Assembly (NCBI GenBank): GCA_964516325.1 | Contig: CAZFAP010000193.1 | Location: 1-8,763, forward strand | Direction: 5' to 3' | DNA length: 8,763 nucleotides | Origin: CAZFAP01 sp964516325 | Lineage (GTDB): Bacteria; Auribacterota; JABMQX01 | Shown here: piece by piece, positions 1 through 6,758 of the stretch | How the letters are laid out: the number at the start of each line of letters is the position of its first letter | Numbering within the stretch: position 1 is the first letter of the stretch | Position numbers and translations under genes: made by a program | Notes under the pieces: model-generated | Told to the model about the DNA's origin: nothing | Databases searched by the model: none | The model's input: only the letters and a program-made list of their open reading frames with translations

Positions 1-1
1 C

Positions 2-802
2 GAGATCGCTGTGGATTGGGCGCACGCCCGAGACATCAAGATGGTGCAGGTCGGGGAGAACACCGGAAGGCTGGAGCAAGTCGCCACAAGCCTTTCGTCG
101 TATTACGAGCAGATGTACGGCATATCAAGGGCGGTGAGGGGGGAGCTCTATCCGATCGCCGCTTATTTTGCGGCATTGATGGCGCTGGCTCTGCTGATTC
201 AGTGGTTGACAGGCGGAATGGCGGCTCTTCTGGGATACCTGGACGGGCTGGCGTGGTTTCTCATAGCGGCAATGACGATTTGGGGGGCGTACCATTTCTC
301 CCGCGGCTGTCGTGACGCGATAGGCAGCGCGCTATTTCACGTGCCATTCGTTCAGCGCCTCGTGAGAAAGTTCTCGTTGTCGAAATTCTGCGAGGGAATG
401 CGGTTCGCTTCGGAGGCGGGGCTGGATATTGGGAGCGCGATCCGGTTATCGTCGGAGAGTTCCGGCAACCCGGCCTTTCGGAAGCGTGTGCTGCGGGCAC
501 AGGAGCACATTGAGAAAGGCGATTCGATTTCGCAATCGCTCGACAAGACCGGTGTTTTTCCGTTCGAGGCGATGCAGATGTTCATCGTCGGGGAGGAAAC
601 CGGGAAGCTGCATGAGGCGATGGGGCACGTTTCCAAGCTGACGCGGGAGCAGGCGACGCAGACTCTGCGTCTGGTGTTGGTTCTTGGAATCAGAGCCCTG
701 TATGTTCTCATCCTGATTTACATGGCTTTCGTGGTCATCTCGTTCTATTCCAAACATTACCAGAGAATCCTCGACCTGTACCAGGGAATCCTCAACCTGT
801 AG
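2..802 (+). CDS. Type II secretion / type IV pilus inner-membrane protein, GspF/PilC family (5' end missing)
   Basis: The 3' part of a GspF/PilC-type polytopic inner-membrane protein, the platform that links the cytoplasmic ATPase to the pseudopilus or pilus. The reading frame is open to the left edge, so the true start lies outside; the GTG at 11 is only the first in-frame candidate. Counting from that GTG, two T2SSF repeats are visible, each with its GE-x-TG signature: GENTG at residues 15-19 (end of the first domain) and GEETG at 194-198 (end of the second). Hydrophobic segments lie near 46-65, 78-96 and 220-246, the expected layout of the family. The second domain runs from about 122 to 215. 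The C-terminus ends in two near-identical heptads, YQRILDL and YQGILNL, encoded by a 21-bp tandem repeat. cinA follows after 26 nt. I cannot tell whether the system is secretion or pilus, because the neighbours that would decide it are outside. Confidence 0.9.
   Translation, partial: EIAVDWAHARDIKMVQVGENTGRLEQVATSLSSYYEQMYGISRAVRGELYPIAAYFAALMALALLIQWLTGGMAALLGYLDGLAWFLIAAMTIWGAYHFSRGCRDAIGSALFHVPFVQRLVRKFSLSKFCEGMRFASEAGLDIGSAIRLSSESSGNPAFRKRVLRAQEHIEKGDSISQSLDKTGVFPFEAMQMFIVGEETGKLHEAMGHVSKLTREQATQTLRLVLVLGIRALYVLILIYMAFVVISFYSKHYQRILDLYQGILNL
760..801 (+). repeat. 21-bp in-frame tandem duplication at the 3' end of the GspF-like gene
   Basis: Unit 1 is 760-780 and unit 2 is 781-801, 21 bases each with two mismatches (A/G at unit position 5 and G/A at position 14). 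The stop codon TAG (800-802) sits where the next unit's TAC codon would be. The two units encode YQRILDL and YQGILNL. Confidence 0.85.
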
Positions 803-808
803 CAAAGT

Positions 809-831
809 GGAGGCGCCGGAGGCAGAATTTG
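809..831 (+). promoter_or_regulatory. Ribosome binding site deciding the TTG start of cinA
   Basis: GGAGG occurs at 809-813 and again at 818-822. The second copy lies 6 nt before the TTG at 829-831, an ideal spacing. No ATG or GTG lies between it and the conserved N-terminal motif, so TTG is the best start. Confidence 0.75.
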
Positions 832-2094
832 GACGCGGAACTCATCACAATCGGCGACGAGATACTCTTAGGAAAGATCGTCAACACCAACACGGCTTAC
901 CTCGGCGAAAGGCTCGCGCGAATTGGCGTGAGGCTCACCCGGCAAATCACGATACCCGACGATAAGGACCTGCTGGTGAAGACAATCTCGGAGTCGCTGG
1001 AACGGTGCGATGTGGTCATCACGACCGGGGGGCTCGGTCCCACAAGAGACGACCCCACGAAGGCGGCTCTGACGGAGCTTTTCCATACGCGGTTAGTGAG
1101 AGACGAGGTTATCCTCAACGACCTCAAAGAGAGATACGGGCAGGATCTCCCGCCCCTGGTCCTGACGCAGGCGGAGGTCCCCGAATCCGCCTTTGTGATT
1201 CCCAACTCCGTCGGCACGGCGCCCGGGTTCCTCTTCGAGGAGAGAGACAAGAAAGTTGTCGCGCTGCCCGGTCCCCCGAACGAGCTGAAGCCGATGTTTG
1301 AGTCGGTGGTTCTCCCGGACCTCGAGGCGGCGAGGAAGGGCGAGCTTTTTGTCGAGCGGACCTTCAAGACGATCGGAATCCGTGAAGCGGACATCGAGGA
1401 GAAGGTAGCGAAACCTCTGCTGGCGATTCCGGGGTTGTCCTACGGGCTGGTCGCCCATCCGTACCAGGTGGACGTTCGGTTGTTCTGCACGTCTCCGACG
1501 CAGGCGGAGGCGGAAGAAATCCTCCGGCAGGGCGAGAAGGTTCTGGATGAGCAGCTCGGAAAATCAATCTTCACGAAAGACGATAGGTCATTGGAAGAAG
1601 TCGTCGGGCAGATGCTGCGAGAAAGAGGGAAGAAGATTGCTCTCGCGGAATCGTGCACGGGCGGGCTTATCTCCAAACGAATGACGGACATTTCGGGCAG
1701 CTCGAATTATTTTGAGGGGGCGCTCGTCTGTTACAGTAACGACTGGAAGGAGAAGTTGTTGGGCGTGTCGAGCAAGACGCTCGCCGAGCATGGGGCGGTC
1801 AGCGAAGAAACGGCCAGAGAGATGGCGGAAAACGTCCGGAAAAGGGCGGGGACAGGTTTGGGCTTGTCCGTGACGGGAATTGCGGGACCGACGGGCGGGA
1901 CAACCGAAAAGCCGGTGGGGTTGGTGTTCATGGCTCTGTCCAACGGCGACAGAACGTTCGTCAAAAAATACAATTTCCGTGGCGATAGGGAGTGGATTCG
2001 ATATCGCGCATCTCAGGCGGCTCTCAACATGGTCAGGGAGTACCTGTTGGGAGAATCGGACAGCCGAGCGCCGTATTCTGGCGTCCGAAGGTAA
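829..2094 (+). CDS. cinA: CinA family protein (MoaB-like domain plus nicotinamide-nucleotide amidase domain)
   Basis: 421 aa, the normal length for two-domain CinA. In the family the C-terminal domain (PncC type) hydrolyses nicotinamide mononucleotide to nicotinate mononucleotide in pyridine-nucleotide salvage; the N-terminal MoaB/MogA-like domain (COG1058) is linked to ADP-ribose pyrophosphatase activity. In the N-terminal domain (about 1-170) I see GDEIL at 9-13, TTGGLGPTRDD at 65-75 and LPGPPNE at 146-152. In the C-terminal domain (about 253-408) the signature AESCTGGL at 273-280 carries the conserved serine (S275), followed by GIAGPTGG at 350-357 and KPVGLVF at 361-367. The start is TTG with a GGAGG six bases upstream. 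It lies 26 nt after the GspF-like gene and 63 nt before thpR, consistent with one transcript. The tail after about 408 is unlike the rest and probably disordered. No missing key motif was noticed. Confidence 0.96.
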   Translation: MDAELITIGDEILLGKIVNTNTAYLGERLARIGVRLTRQITIPDDKDLLVKTISESLERCDVVITTGGLGPTRDDPTKAALTELFHTRLVRDEVILNDLKERYGQDLPPLVLTQAEVPESAFVIPNSVGTAPGFLFEERDKKVVALPGPPNELKPMFESVVLPDLEAARKGELFVERTFKTIGIREADIEEKVAKPLLAIPGLSYGLVAHPYQVDVRLFCTSPTQAEAEEILRQGEKVLDEQLGKSIFTKDDRSLEEVVGQMLRERGKKIALAESCTGGLISKRMTDISGSSNYFEGALVCYSNDWKEKLLGVSSKTLAEHGAVSEETAREMAENVRKRAGTGLGLSVTGIAGPTGGTTEKPVGLVFMALSNGDRTFVKKYNFRGDREWIRYRASQAALNMVREYLLGESDSRAPYSGVRR

Positions 2095-2157
2095 AAACAA
2101 AGACGGTGCAAGGCGCACAGCACGCGGAGAGAGAATGGGGGGGTAAAGGTGCAAACG

Positions 2158-2742
2158 ATGCGAGCGTTCATTGCAGTCGAGATTCCCGACGAGGTCAAGG
2201 CGAAATTCGAGGAGGCGCAGGGCAGGCTGCGGCGTTCCGGAGCGGACGTGCGCTGGGTGAAGCCCGCAAACACACACATCACGCTCGAGTTCCTCGGCGA
2301 GACGCCGGTCGAGAAAATCGAGGAGATCAAATCGGTTCTGAGTCGAGTTGCGGCTACTCACGGCCCGTTTGAAGTCTCTATCGAGACGCTGGGCGTATTC
2401 CCGAATGTCAGAAGACCTCGAGTCGTCTGGATAGGAATCACTCAGGGAGCGCAGCCGCTCGTGGCGTTGCAGGCATCGGTCAATGCGCAGTTGAGAGAAA
2501 TAGGCTTTCGGCCGGAGGAGAGAGAATATTCTCCGCACATCACGCTGGGGCGAGTGAGAGGCACCAAGAACCTGGAGAAGCTGACGTCTGGCCTGGAGGC
2601 GGAAAAGGATTTTCGAGCGGGGGAGTTTCACGCGGCCGAAGTCCATCTCATCCGCAGCGTCCTCTCTCCGGAAGGACCAAGCTACACTAAGCTCCTTTCC
2701 GCCCCGCTCCAATCCCCCACGGCTGGAGGCAGCCGCGGATAG
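2158..2742 (+). CDS. thpR: RNA 2',3'-cyclic phosphodiesterase (ThpR/LigT)
   Basis: A small cytoplasmic 2H phosphoesterase that opens 2',3'-cyclic phosphate ends of RNA and shows 2'-5' RNA ligase activity in vitro. Both catalytic H-x-T-L motifs are present: HITLEFLG (His at residue 40 from the ATG) and HITLGRV (His at 127). The N-terminus MRAFIAVEIP is typical of the family. An in-frame GTG at 2149 would add three residues; I prefer the ATG at 2158 because the family usually begins with M-R-x-F-I-A and because AAAGGTG (2145-2151) is spaced 6 nt before it. Length from the ATG is 194 aa, slightly longer than the usual ~180-190; the extra residues are a Gly/Ser/Pro tail. It follows cinA by 63 nt, a common pairing. 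recA, which often comes next in other bacteria, is absent here. Confidence 0.93.
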   Translation: MRAFIAVEIPDEVKAKFEEAQGRLRRSGADVRWVKPANTHITLEFLGETPVEKIEEIKSVLSRVAATHGPFEVSIETLGVFPNVRRPRVVWIGITQGAQPLVALQASVNAQLREIGFRPEEREYSPHITLGRVRGTKNLEKLTSGLEAEKDFRAGEFHAAEVHLIRSVLSPEGPSYTKLLSAPLQSPTAGGSRG

Positions 2743-2781
2743 GGCCTGGACTCAGCCCTGTCGGGTCCCGAGGCGTTATTG

Positions 2782-2809
2782 CCCCCATCCGCTCAGGAAT
2801 GGGTGGGGG
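2782..2809 (+). terminator. GC-rich hairpin downstream of thpR, possible terminator
   Basis: Arms CCCCCATCC (2782-2790) and GGGTGGGGG (2801-2809) pair over 9 bp around a 10-nt loop. In + strand RNA the one non-Watson-Crick position is a U-G wobble; in - strand RNA it would be an A-C mismatch, which favours a role in the thpR transcript. It starts 39 nt after the thpR stop. There is no T-run after it, so it is not a standard intrinsic terminator. Confidence 0.4.
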
Positions 2810-2874
2810 AGGTCGTCGGTAACCCCAGAATTCCTCGCCTGGCGATGCAACCGCACAGCACGCCGACGAGGTGA

Positions 2875-2986
2875 ACAGGATAATGGCGCCCTCGGCGCCA
2901 CACAGGATAGACAAGAGAATCCTGTCATCCGGTCAATCCTGTCATCCAGTCAGAATTCTTCTCCTCTGCGCTCTCTGCGGTGAGGT
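2875..2986. repeat. Composite intergenic repeat element: ACAGGAT/ATCCTGT heptamers, 17-bp tandem repeat and CTCTGCG module
   Basis: ACAGGAT occurs at 2875-2881 and 2902-2908, and its reverse complement ATCCTGT at 2919-2925 and 2936-2942. The latter two sit in tandem 17-mers AATCCTGTCATCCGGTC (2918-2934) and AATCCTGTCATCCAGTC (2935-2951), one mismatch apart. A perfect hairpin, TGGCGCC-CTC-GGCGCCA (2884-2900), lies between the first two heptamers. Right after the tandem repeat comes a second module with CTCTGCG (2964-2970) and CTCTGCGG (2973-2980) running into GTGAGG. From general memory, similar two-part intergenic sequences (ACAGGAT-rich plus CGCAGAG-rich) recur in many environmental bacterial genomes; I cannot confirm copy number here. 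Confidence 0.7.
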
Positions 2987-3034
2987 CCTCCCGAGCACGA
3001 CAGACTGTTATCCTCCGCCCGACCATTCGGCCCA

Positions 3035-3268
3035 TCACCGAACAAGTGAATCGAGGATGGAGGCGAGCTGCCTCGTAATCGCCGGGCGTTCGTACCTCCG
3101 TATCACTTCTTTCTTCCCGTGATATGGCGACGGCACGTGGGTCAGAACGTAGGGTTCCCAGCCAAAATCCAGCAACCGCTTGAGAAATCCGGTGACCCTC
3201 TACACGCCACTGCCAGAATTGGGCGGGAATGCCGTCGAGACCATCAGGACGCGCTTACGGTCAGTCAT
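3035..3268 (-). pseudogene. Remnant of a GT4 glycosyltransferase: N-terminus fused to C-terminus, internal deletion plus amber stop
   Basis: Starting at the ATG 3268-3266, the frame encodes RKRVLMVSTAFPPNSGSGV, the classic N-terminus of a family 4 glycosyltransferase (first beta strand and the Gly-rich donor-domain loop). An in-frame TAG follows at 3202-3200 where the family usually has Trp or Gln. Reading through it gives RVTGFLKRLLDFGWEPYVLT, still perfect family sequence. After about HVPSPYHG the frame jumps straight to EVIRRYERPAITRQLASILD, which is the extreme C-terminal helix of such enzymes, then stops at 3037-3035. So about 75 codons remain of an expected ~400, and the whole catalytic core, including the E-x7-E motif, is gone. 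The C-terminal part matches the glycosyltransferase at the right edge (8497-8763). It lies downstream of the probable operon terminator, so it may have had its own transcript. Not a functional enzyme. Confidence 0.85.
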
Positions 3269-3297
3269 GTCGAGTGACCCCTCGTTGTTTGCGGAAC

Positions 3298-3334
3298 AAA
3301 AAGCGCCGGGGCTCCGGGTGTCGCGGGTCGGCGC
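3298..3334 (-). terminator. Probable rho-independent terminator of the leftward polysaccharide operon
   Basis: On the - strand, GCGCCG (3334-3329), a 20-nt loop and CGGCGC (3308-3303) form a 6-bp all-GC stem, followed directly by TTTTT (3302-3298), then G and TT. A short CCG/CGG pairing inside the loop could extend it. It lies 107 nt downstream of the flippase stop codon and 30 nt before the start of the glycosyltransferase remnant, so it would close the operon. The loop is longer than usual, which lowers confidence. Confidence 0.5.
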
Positions 3335-3441
3335 CGGATGGCATGCAGCCCGCGTCGCGCTCCCTTGCGCGCAATTTTGCACGGGCAGTGTCCCGGGTCA
3401 CGGTCCTGCTCCAACGGCAGGATCAGGTTGTGCCCCATAGC

Positions 3442-4722
3442 TCATTGAGCGCGGACCCGCAATGGGGCAAACTGGCCGCTTCTTCGGCTGACAGCCAGGT
3501 AAAAAACAACCGCTGCAAGGAGGATCGCCGAATACGAGACACTTGAGGCGATTGCTGCTCCGAGAACGCCAAGCCGGGGGATCAAAAGGAAGTCGAAGAC
3601 CACCGTCAACACGAGTCCAATTCCGGCGATTATGGAGGTGTAGTGCGGATAGCCTCGCCCGGCGATGTCGTTCGTCAGGACTTTGGCGGCGCCCAGAAGC
3701 ACGACGCCCGGAAGAAGCGCCACCATCGGCCAGTAGGCGCCGAGAAAAGTCGGGGAGTACACAAACACAATGAGGGGCTTCGCCACGGCCGCCAAACCAA
3801 GCGCTCCTACAGCGGTCAACCCCAGTGTGAGACGGAAGATTCGCGGGGTGAACGCGTTCATTGCGTCCGGCCTGGTGGCGGCAGCCTTCGGATAGATAAC
3901 AAAGCTGACCGCGTTCGGCAAATACCAGAGGAGTTCCGCAAGCCCTACGGAGACACCGTAAACCCCAACACCCGCTGGCCCGAGGAAATAATTCACGATA
4001 AAGACGTCAAGACGATAATTGAAAAATTGGAGCACGTTCCCTACGTGCCCACGAAGCCCGAAGGAAAGCAGCGGCAATACGACACGACGCTCCAGGCGAG
4101 GGGCGAAGACGCCTCCGTCCCGCCGCAGGATTGCCGCCGACGCCGCCACCCCGATGGCGCCGGCTACCAGAGAAGCCAGCAGGCTGCCCAACACGCCCAT
4201 CCTGAGGAAAATAATTAGAGCCGCCGTCAGAGCAAGGGTCAGGGCTGCAATCAGGAGGTTGACCATGTTGACCATCATGATGCGCTGGATGCCCTGCAGT
4301 ATGCAGTTGAGATAGCCGCTCAGCAGGCTAAACGGAAGTCCTATGCTGGCCAGGACAACCAGACTTACCGGGACCTTGGGCACGAGCCTCTCAAGACCGC
4401 CCGTCACCACCGATCCTATTAGGACGACGACGCCCACTGCCGATGCCAGGATCGCAAATCCCATCGAGTTGGCCGTGAGGCTCGGGATATCGAGCCGCCG
4501 CGAGCCAGCGAAATAGACGTTTGCGACGCCGACTCCAGCGCTCAAGAAAAGTGCGAGCATGGCGGGGACCATCTGGGCGAGCTGGAGCACCCCCTTCCCT
4601 TCCCGTCCCAGCCAGCGCGCGATGATGGCGCCGGTCCCAATAGAGAAGGCTAACCCTATCACCTGCCTGATGAACGTGACCCCGACCTGACCTTTGAATT
4701 CCCCACGTAGGGACAACCGCAT
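3442..4722 (-). CDS. Oligosaccharide flippase / polysaccharide biosynthesis membrane protein (Wzx-like, MOP superfamily)
   Basis: 426 aa, a normal length for Wzx-type flippases, which move undecaprenyl-linked glycan units from the cytoplasmic to the periplasmic face of the inner membrane. The protein is almost wholly hydrophobic with about 12 predictable membrane segments separated by short Arg/Lys-rich loops. The N-terminal GAIIARWLGREGKGVLQLAQ matches the family's A-R-x-L-G-x-x-G motif after the first helix. The mid-protein stretch RLDVFIVNYFLGPAGVGVYG and the following LWYLPNAVSFVIYPKAA are typical of helix 7-8 in the family, and the tail RLGVLGAAIASSVSYS matches the C-terminal domain. The ATG at 4722 is chosen because the usual amphipathic N-terminus follows it; its Shine-Dalgarno is weak, and translation may depend on the methyltransferase, whose stop is 30 nt upstream. 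A probable terminator lies 107 nt downstream. The frame is intact, unlike several neighbours. The exact substrate cannot be read from sequence. Confidence 0.92.
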   Translation of the reverse strand: MRLSLRGEFKGQVGVTFIRQVIGLAFSIGTGAIIARWLGREGKGVLQLAQMVPAMLALFLSAGVGVANVYFAGSRRLDIPSLTANSMGFAILASAVGVVVLIGSVVTGGLERLVPKVPVSLVVLASIGLPFSLLSGYLNCILQGIQRIMMVNMVNLLIAALTLALTAALIIFLRMGVLGSLLASLVAGAIGVAASAAILRRDGGVFAPRLERRVVLPLLSFGLRGHVGNVLQFFNYRLDVFIVNYFLGPAGVGVYGVSVGLAELLWYLPNAVSFVIYPKAAATRPDAMNAFTPRIFRLTLGLTAVGALGLAAVAKPLIVFVYSPTFLGAYWPMVALLPGVVLLGAAKVLTNDIAGRGYPHYTSIIAGIGLVLTVVFDFLLIPRLGVLGAAIASSVSYSAILLAAVVFYLAVSRRSGQFAPLRVRAQ

Positions 4723-4752
4723 GTTTTCAGAATCTTTCGATGAGAGTTGTTG

Positions 4753-5424
4753 TCATGCCCGGCAGCCCCCCGCCATCGCCCTTCCTCTTATGTGGAAGCG
4801 GAAGTTGCCGGTCCATTCGAAACAGGTGTAGGTGAGACGCCGTGCTCTTCGCCAGGGCAGGTGCATCAGATAGGTGACGGCGAGCTTAGACGACCGCGAC
4901 AACCACTTGTTGGATATCCGAATTGTAGAATGCCCGGGCCGGGTCTGGTTCAGATAGAAGATGGAGTAGAACGCCGCGGCGATGCCCCGCAGCAGGTAAG
5001 GGTCGTGCTTCCTCTCGAAGACCAGCTCACCACCTCTGACGTACACGAACCACCGGTGGAAGGGCTCGCTGAGCAGTATCTCCCCGAATTTGCTCGGGGT
5101 CTCGATGTAACCCGCCCGGCTGACTCTCATCAGCTCCGTACAAAAGCGCCAGGGATCAGACACGTGTTCTGCGACATGAGACACGATGACATAGTCGAAG
5201 CTCTTCCTGCGGAAAGGCAGGCACTCAGCGTCGCCCAGAACAAATGGTGCGCGCTCGGACAGTCGAATCCTCTGCCCCGCCCGGTGGAAATCAGCCGACA
5301 CATCGTTATCCAGCAGGACATCTGCCCTGGGATGCGGCTGATGGCCGCTTCCTACGTCAAGAACGAGCCAGCCGTCCTGAATCTCGATGCTGTGGCCTGA
5401 GTTACCGACCTGGAATGTCGCCAT
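4753..5424 (-). CDS. Class I SAM-dependent methyltransferase (Methyltransf_11-like)
   Basis: 223 aa from the ATG at 5424. Motif I VLDVGSGHQP at residues 21-30 binds S-adenosylmethionine, DAECLPF at 65-71 is the usual motif for the adenine region, and FDYVIVSHVAEHVSDP at 76-91 is the canonical motif around the end of strand 4, with the acidic/His loop found in methyltransferases of glycan clusters. The substrate is unknown; in this context a sugar or lipid-linked glycan is likely. The frame could be extended to 5508, but that stretch lies inside the conserved C-terminal end of the upstream glycosyltransferase in another frame and lacks family sequence, so I chose 5424. This start overlaps the end of the glycosyltransferase by 23 nt and has only a weak Shine-Dalgarno, which points to translational coupling. 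The flippase starts 30 nt after its stop. Confidence 0.88.
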   Translation of the reverse strand: MATFQVGNSGHSIEIQDGWLVLDVGSGHQPHPRADVLLDNDVSADFHRAGQRIRLSERAPFVLGDAECLPFRRKSFDYVIVSHVAEHVSDPWRFCTELMRVSRAGYIETPSKFGEILLSEPFHRWFVYVRGGELVFERKHDPYLLRGIAAAFYSIFYLNQTRPGHSTIRISNKWLSRSSKLAVTYLMHLPWRRARRLTYTCFEWTGNFRFHIRGRAMAGGCRA

Positions 5425-6595
5425 GGCGCTGATTCTCGTCCAACACCCTCCTATACACCCTGTCAAATTGGGCTCCGATGGTATCGTACCCAAAGCGACG
5501 CCTCGCATACTCTGCGAGTCTCGATGGATTGTACTCCCGGTGATGGTCCAGCATGTACTCCACGGCCCCGCGAAGAGCTTCGCGATTCCCAGGAGGCGCC
5601 ATCACGCCAACCTCGTCCGTCACAAATTCACGAGGTCCGCCCTGAGCCGTCGCAACAACCGGCTTGCCGCAAGCTATGGCCTCTCCCAGAACGACACCGA
5701 AATTCTCCCAGGAGCTCGGCAGGACAAAGAAATCGCATCGGCGAAGCAACTCAATCTTCTGCTGCTCCGTGACCAATCCATGAAATGTGACGATTCCTCC
5801 CAAACCGAGCGCCGCAGCCAATCTCTCGTACTCCAGTCTGAACGGGCCGTCTCCGGCGATGTCCACAACGAAGTCCGTGCGACGCTGCCGGAGGGTGTGG
5901 ACCGCCTCCAGGAGGAGCGGGACCCCCTTTCGCGGCACCACGCATGCAATCATGAGGACCCTTTTGGTTCCGCTGTCCGATTCGCTCTGCCCTTTCGTTG
6001 GCTGGTACCGGCCCGTGTTGATGGTGTTTGGGACCACGCGGATTTTCCCCTCCTCTCCGTGCTGTCGAAGAGCATGCGCCAACGCGCTGCTTACCGGGAG
6101 AGCCATCCGAGCAACGCGCAGCGCGAGGCGCAGGCGTCGTCGTGCGGGGGCACTCAGCTCTCCCTGGAGGATGGGAGTGCTGTGTTCGGTGAGTACCATC
6201 GGCGTGCCGTACAGTTTGCAGATGGCTATTGCTGCGACCCCCGCAGGGTAAAGGTGGGCGTGGATAACGTCGGGGCGAAAACCGCGTGCCGCCAAGCGCT
6301 GAAAAGCCCGGAAGGCGCTCCAAACACGAAGGAGGTCCCGAAGCACCAAGACAGGCATGGGCATATGCCAGAGGCGGTAGGTGGGGATGCCTTCCGAAAA
6401 GGCTGGGTCGGTCTCCTTCTCCATCCGCCACAGTCTCTTGAAGTCGTACTCCGGGTCGGGTCCACAGCAATGGAGGACGACGACATCCTCGTAGAGTCGC
6501 ACCGCCTTGGCATGCTCCCGGACAAAGACGCCCAACACCGGGTCCTGCTTGCTGGGATACCACATTGTGATGAACAGAACTTTCAAACGCTCCAC
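5402..6595 (-). CDS. Family 4 (GT-B) glycosyltransferase
   Basis: 397 aa from the GTG at 6595, a standard GT4 length. It would transfer a sugar from a nucleotide donor to a growing lipid-linked glycan on the cytoplasmic face of the membrane. The N-terminal Rossmann half begins LKVLFITMWYPS (residues 4-15) and continues with DVIHAHLYPAGVAA (109-122) and VLTEHST (134-140). The C-terminal donor domain begins KRVLMIACVVPRKGVPLLLEA (near 211-231), then DIAGDGP (245-251), VTFHG (269-273) and the catalytic/donor signature SSWENFGVVLGEAIACGKPV with the E-x7-E pair at E297 and E305. The frame is open to an ATG at 6787, but the extra residues are not family-like and overlap the downstream end of the FkbM-like gene. 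GTG 6595 has GGGAGG (6609-6604) 8 nt upstream, so it is preferred. It is the only intact glycosyltransferase fully inside the window. The last 23 nt overlap the methyltransferase. Confidence 0.93.
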   Translation of the reverse strand: MERLKVLFITMWYPSKQDPVLGVFVREHAKAVRLYEDVVVLHCCGPDPEYDFKRLWRMEKETDPAFSEGIPTYRLWHMPMPVLVLRDLLRVWSAFRAFQRLAARGFRPDVIHAHLYPAGVAAIAICKLYGTPMVLTEHSTPILQGELSAPARRRLRLALRVARMALPVSSALAHALRQHGEEGKIRVVPNTINTGRYQPTKGQSESDSGTKRVLMIACVVPRKGVPLLLEAVHTLRQRRTDFVVDIAGDGPFRLEYERLAAALGLGGIVTFHGLVTEQQKIELLRRCDFFVLPSSWENFGVVLGEAIACGKPVVATAQGGPREFVTDEVGVMAPPGNREALRGAVEYMLDHHREYNPSRLAEYARRRFGYDTIGAQFDRVYRRVLDENQRHGDIPGR

Positions 6596-6609
6596 CGCGC
6601 TATCCTCCC
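6593..6609 (-). promoter_or_regulatory. Shine-Dalgarno and GTG start of the GT4 glycosyltransferase
   Basis: GGGAGG (6609-6604) stands 8 nt before the GTG (6595-6593). This is one of the clearest ribosome binding sites in the cluster and decides the start against the upstream in-frame ATG at 6787. Confidence 0.7.
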
Positions 6610-6620
6610 GAATTCCTTGA

Positions 6621-6641
6621 GATCCGCAGATGTCACGGATC
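6621..6641 (-). other. Small inverted repeat in the leader of the GT4 gene
   Basis: GATCCG (6621-6626) and CGGATC (6636-6641) form a perfect 6-bp stem with a 9-nt loop, 11 nt upstream of the Shine-Dalgarno. A second 5-bp stem, CACCG/CGGTG, lies at 6668-6682. They lie in the ~163-nt gap between the broken FkbM-like gene and the glycosyltransferase. The arms are short and no regulatory family is recognised. Confidence 0.3.
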
Positions 6642-6758
6642 CTCACCGTTCGAGACCGTCCGGAGGGCACCGTCAGCCGGTGGCTCTCATTCCCTACGAG
6701 GTTTCCGGCAGAGGCGCAAGGAGTTTTCCACCGAGCAATCAAATCTTCTGCCGCATCG

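Larger units (their letters stand above)
2743..3034. other. Convergent intergenic region rich in short repeats
   Basis: No credible gene was found on either strand. The stretch separates thpR (+) from the leftward glycosyltransferase remnant (-). It holds a GC-rich hairpin at 2782-2809, a perfect 7-bp hairpin at 2884-2900, four copies of a heptamer in two orientations, a 17-bp tandem repeat and a CTCTGCG pair, each listed separately. The short open frames here lack recognisable motifs. Confidence 0.7.

Noticed and set aside
1588..2712. A 374-codon open frame on the - strand
   Set aside because: Antisense to cinA and thpR across two real genes and their gap. Its Arg/Leu/Ser-rich sequence has no motif and no credible start.
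2918..2951. Possible minimal CRISPR array
   Set aside because: The 17-bp units are directly adjacent with no spacers, only two copies exist, and no cas gene is present.
3404..3422. Hairpin TCCTGC/GCAGGA just downstream of the flippase as its terminator
   Set aside because: A 6-bp stem with a 7-nt loop but no T-run on the - strand. The hairpin at 3298-3334 with TTTTT is the better candidate.
2743..3441. tRNA or other structured RNA gene in the gaps around the glycosyltransferase remnant
   Set aside because: No T-loop-like motif, acceptor stem or known RNA signature could be found on either strand.
4747..5400. A 217-codon open frame on the + strand
   Set aside because: Antisense shadow of the methyltransferase; no motif seen.
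5751..6563. A 270-codon open frame on the - strand
   Set aside because: It is a shifted reading of the intact glycosyltransferase; the conserved GT4 motifs are all in the other frame.
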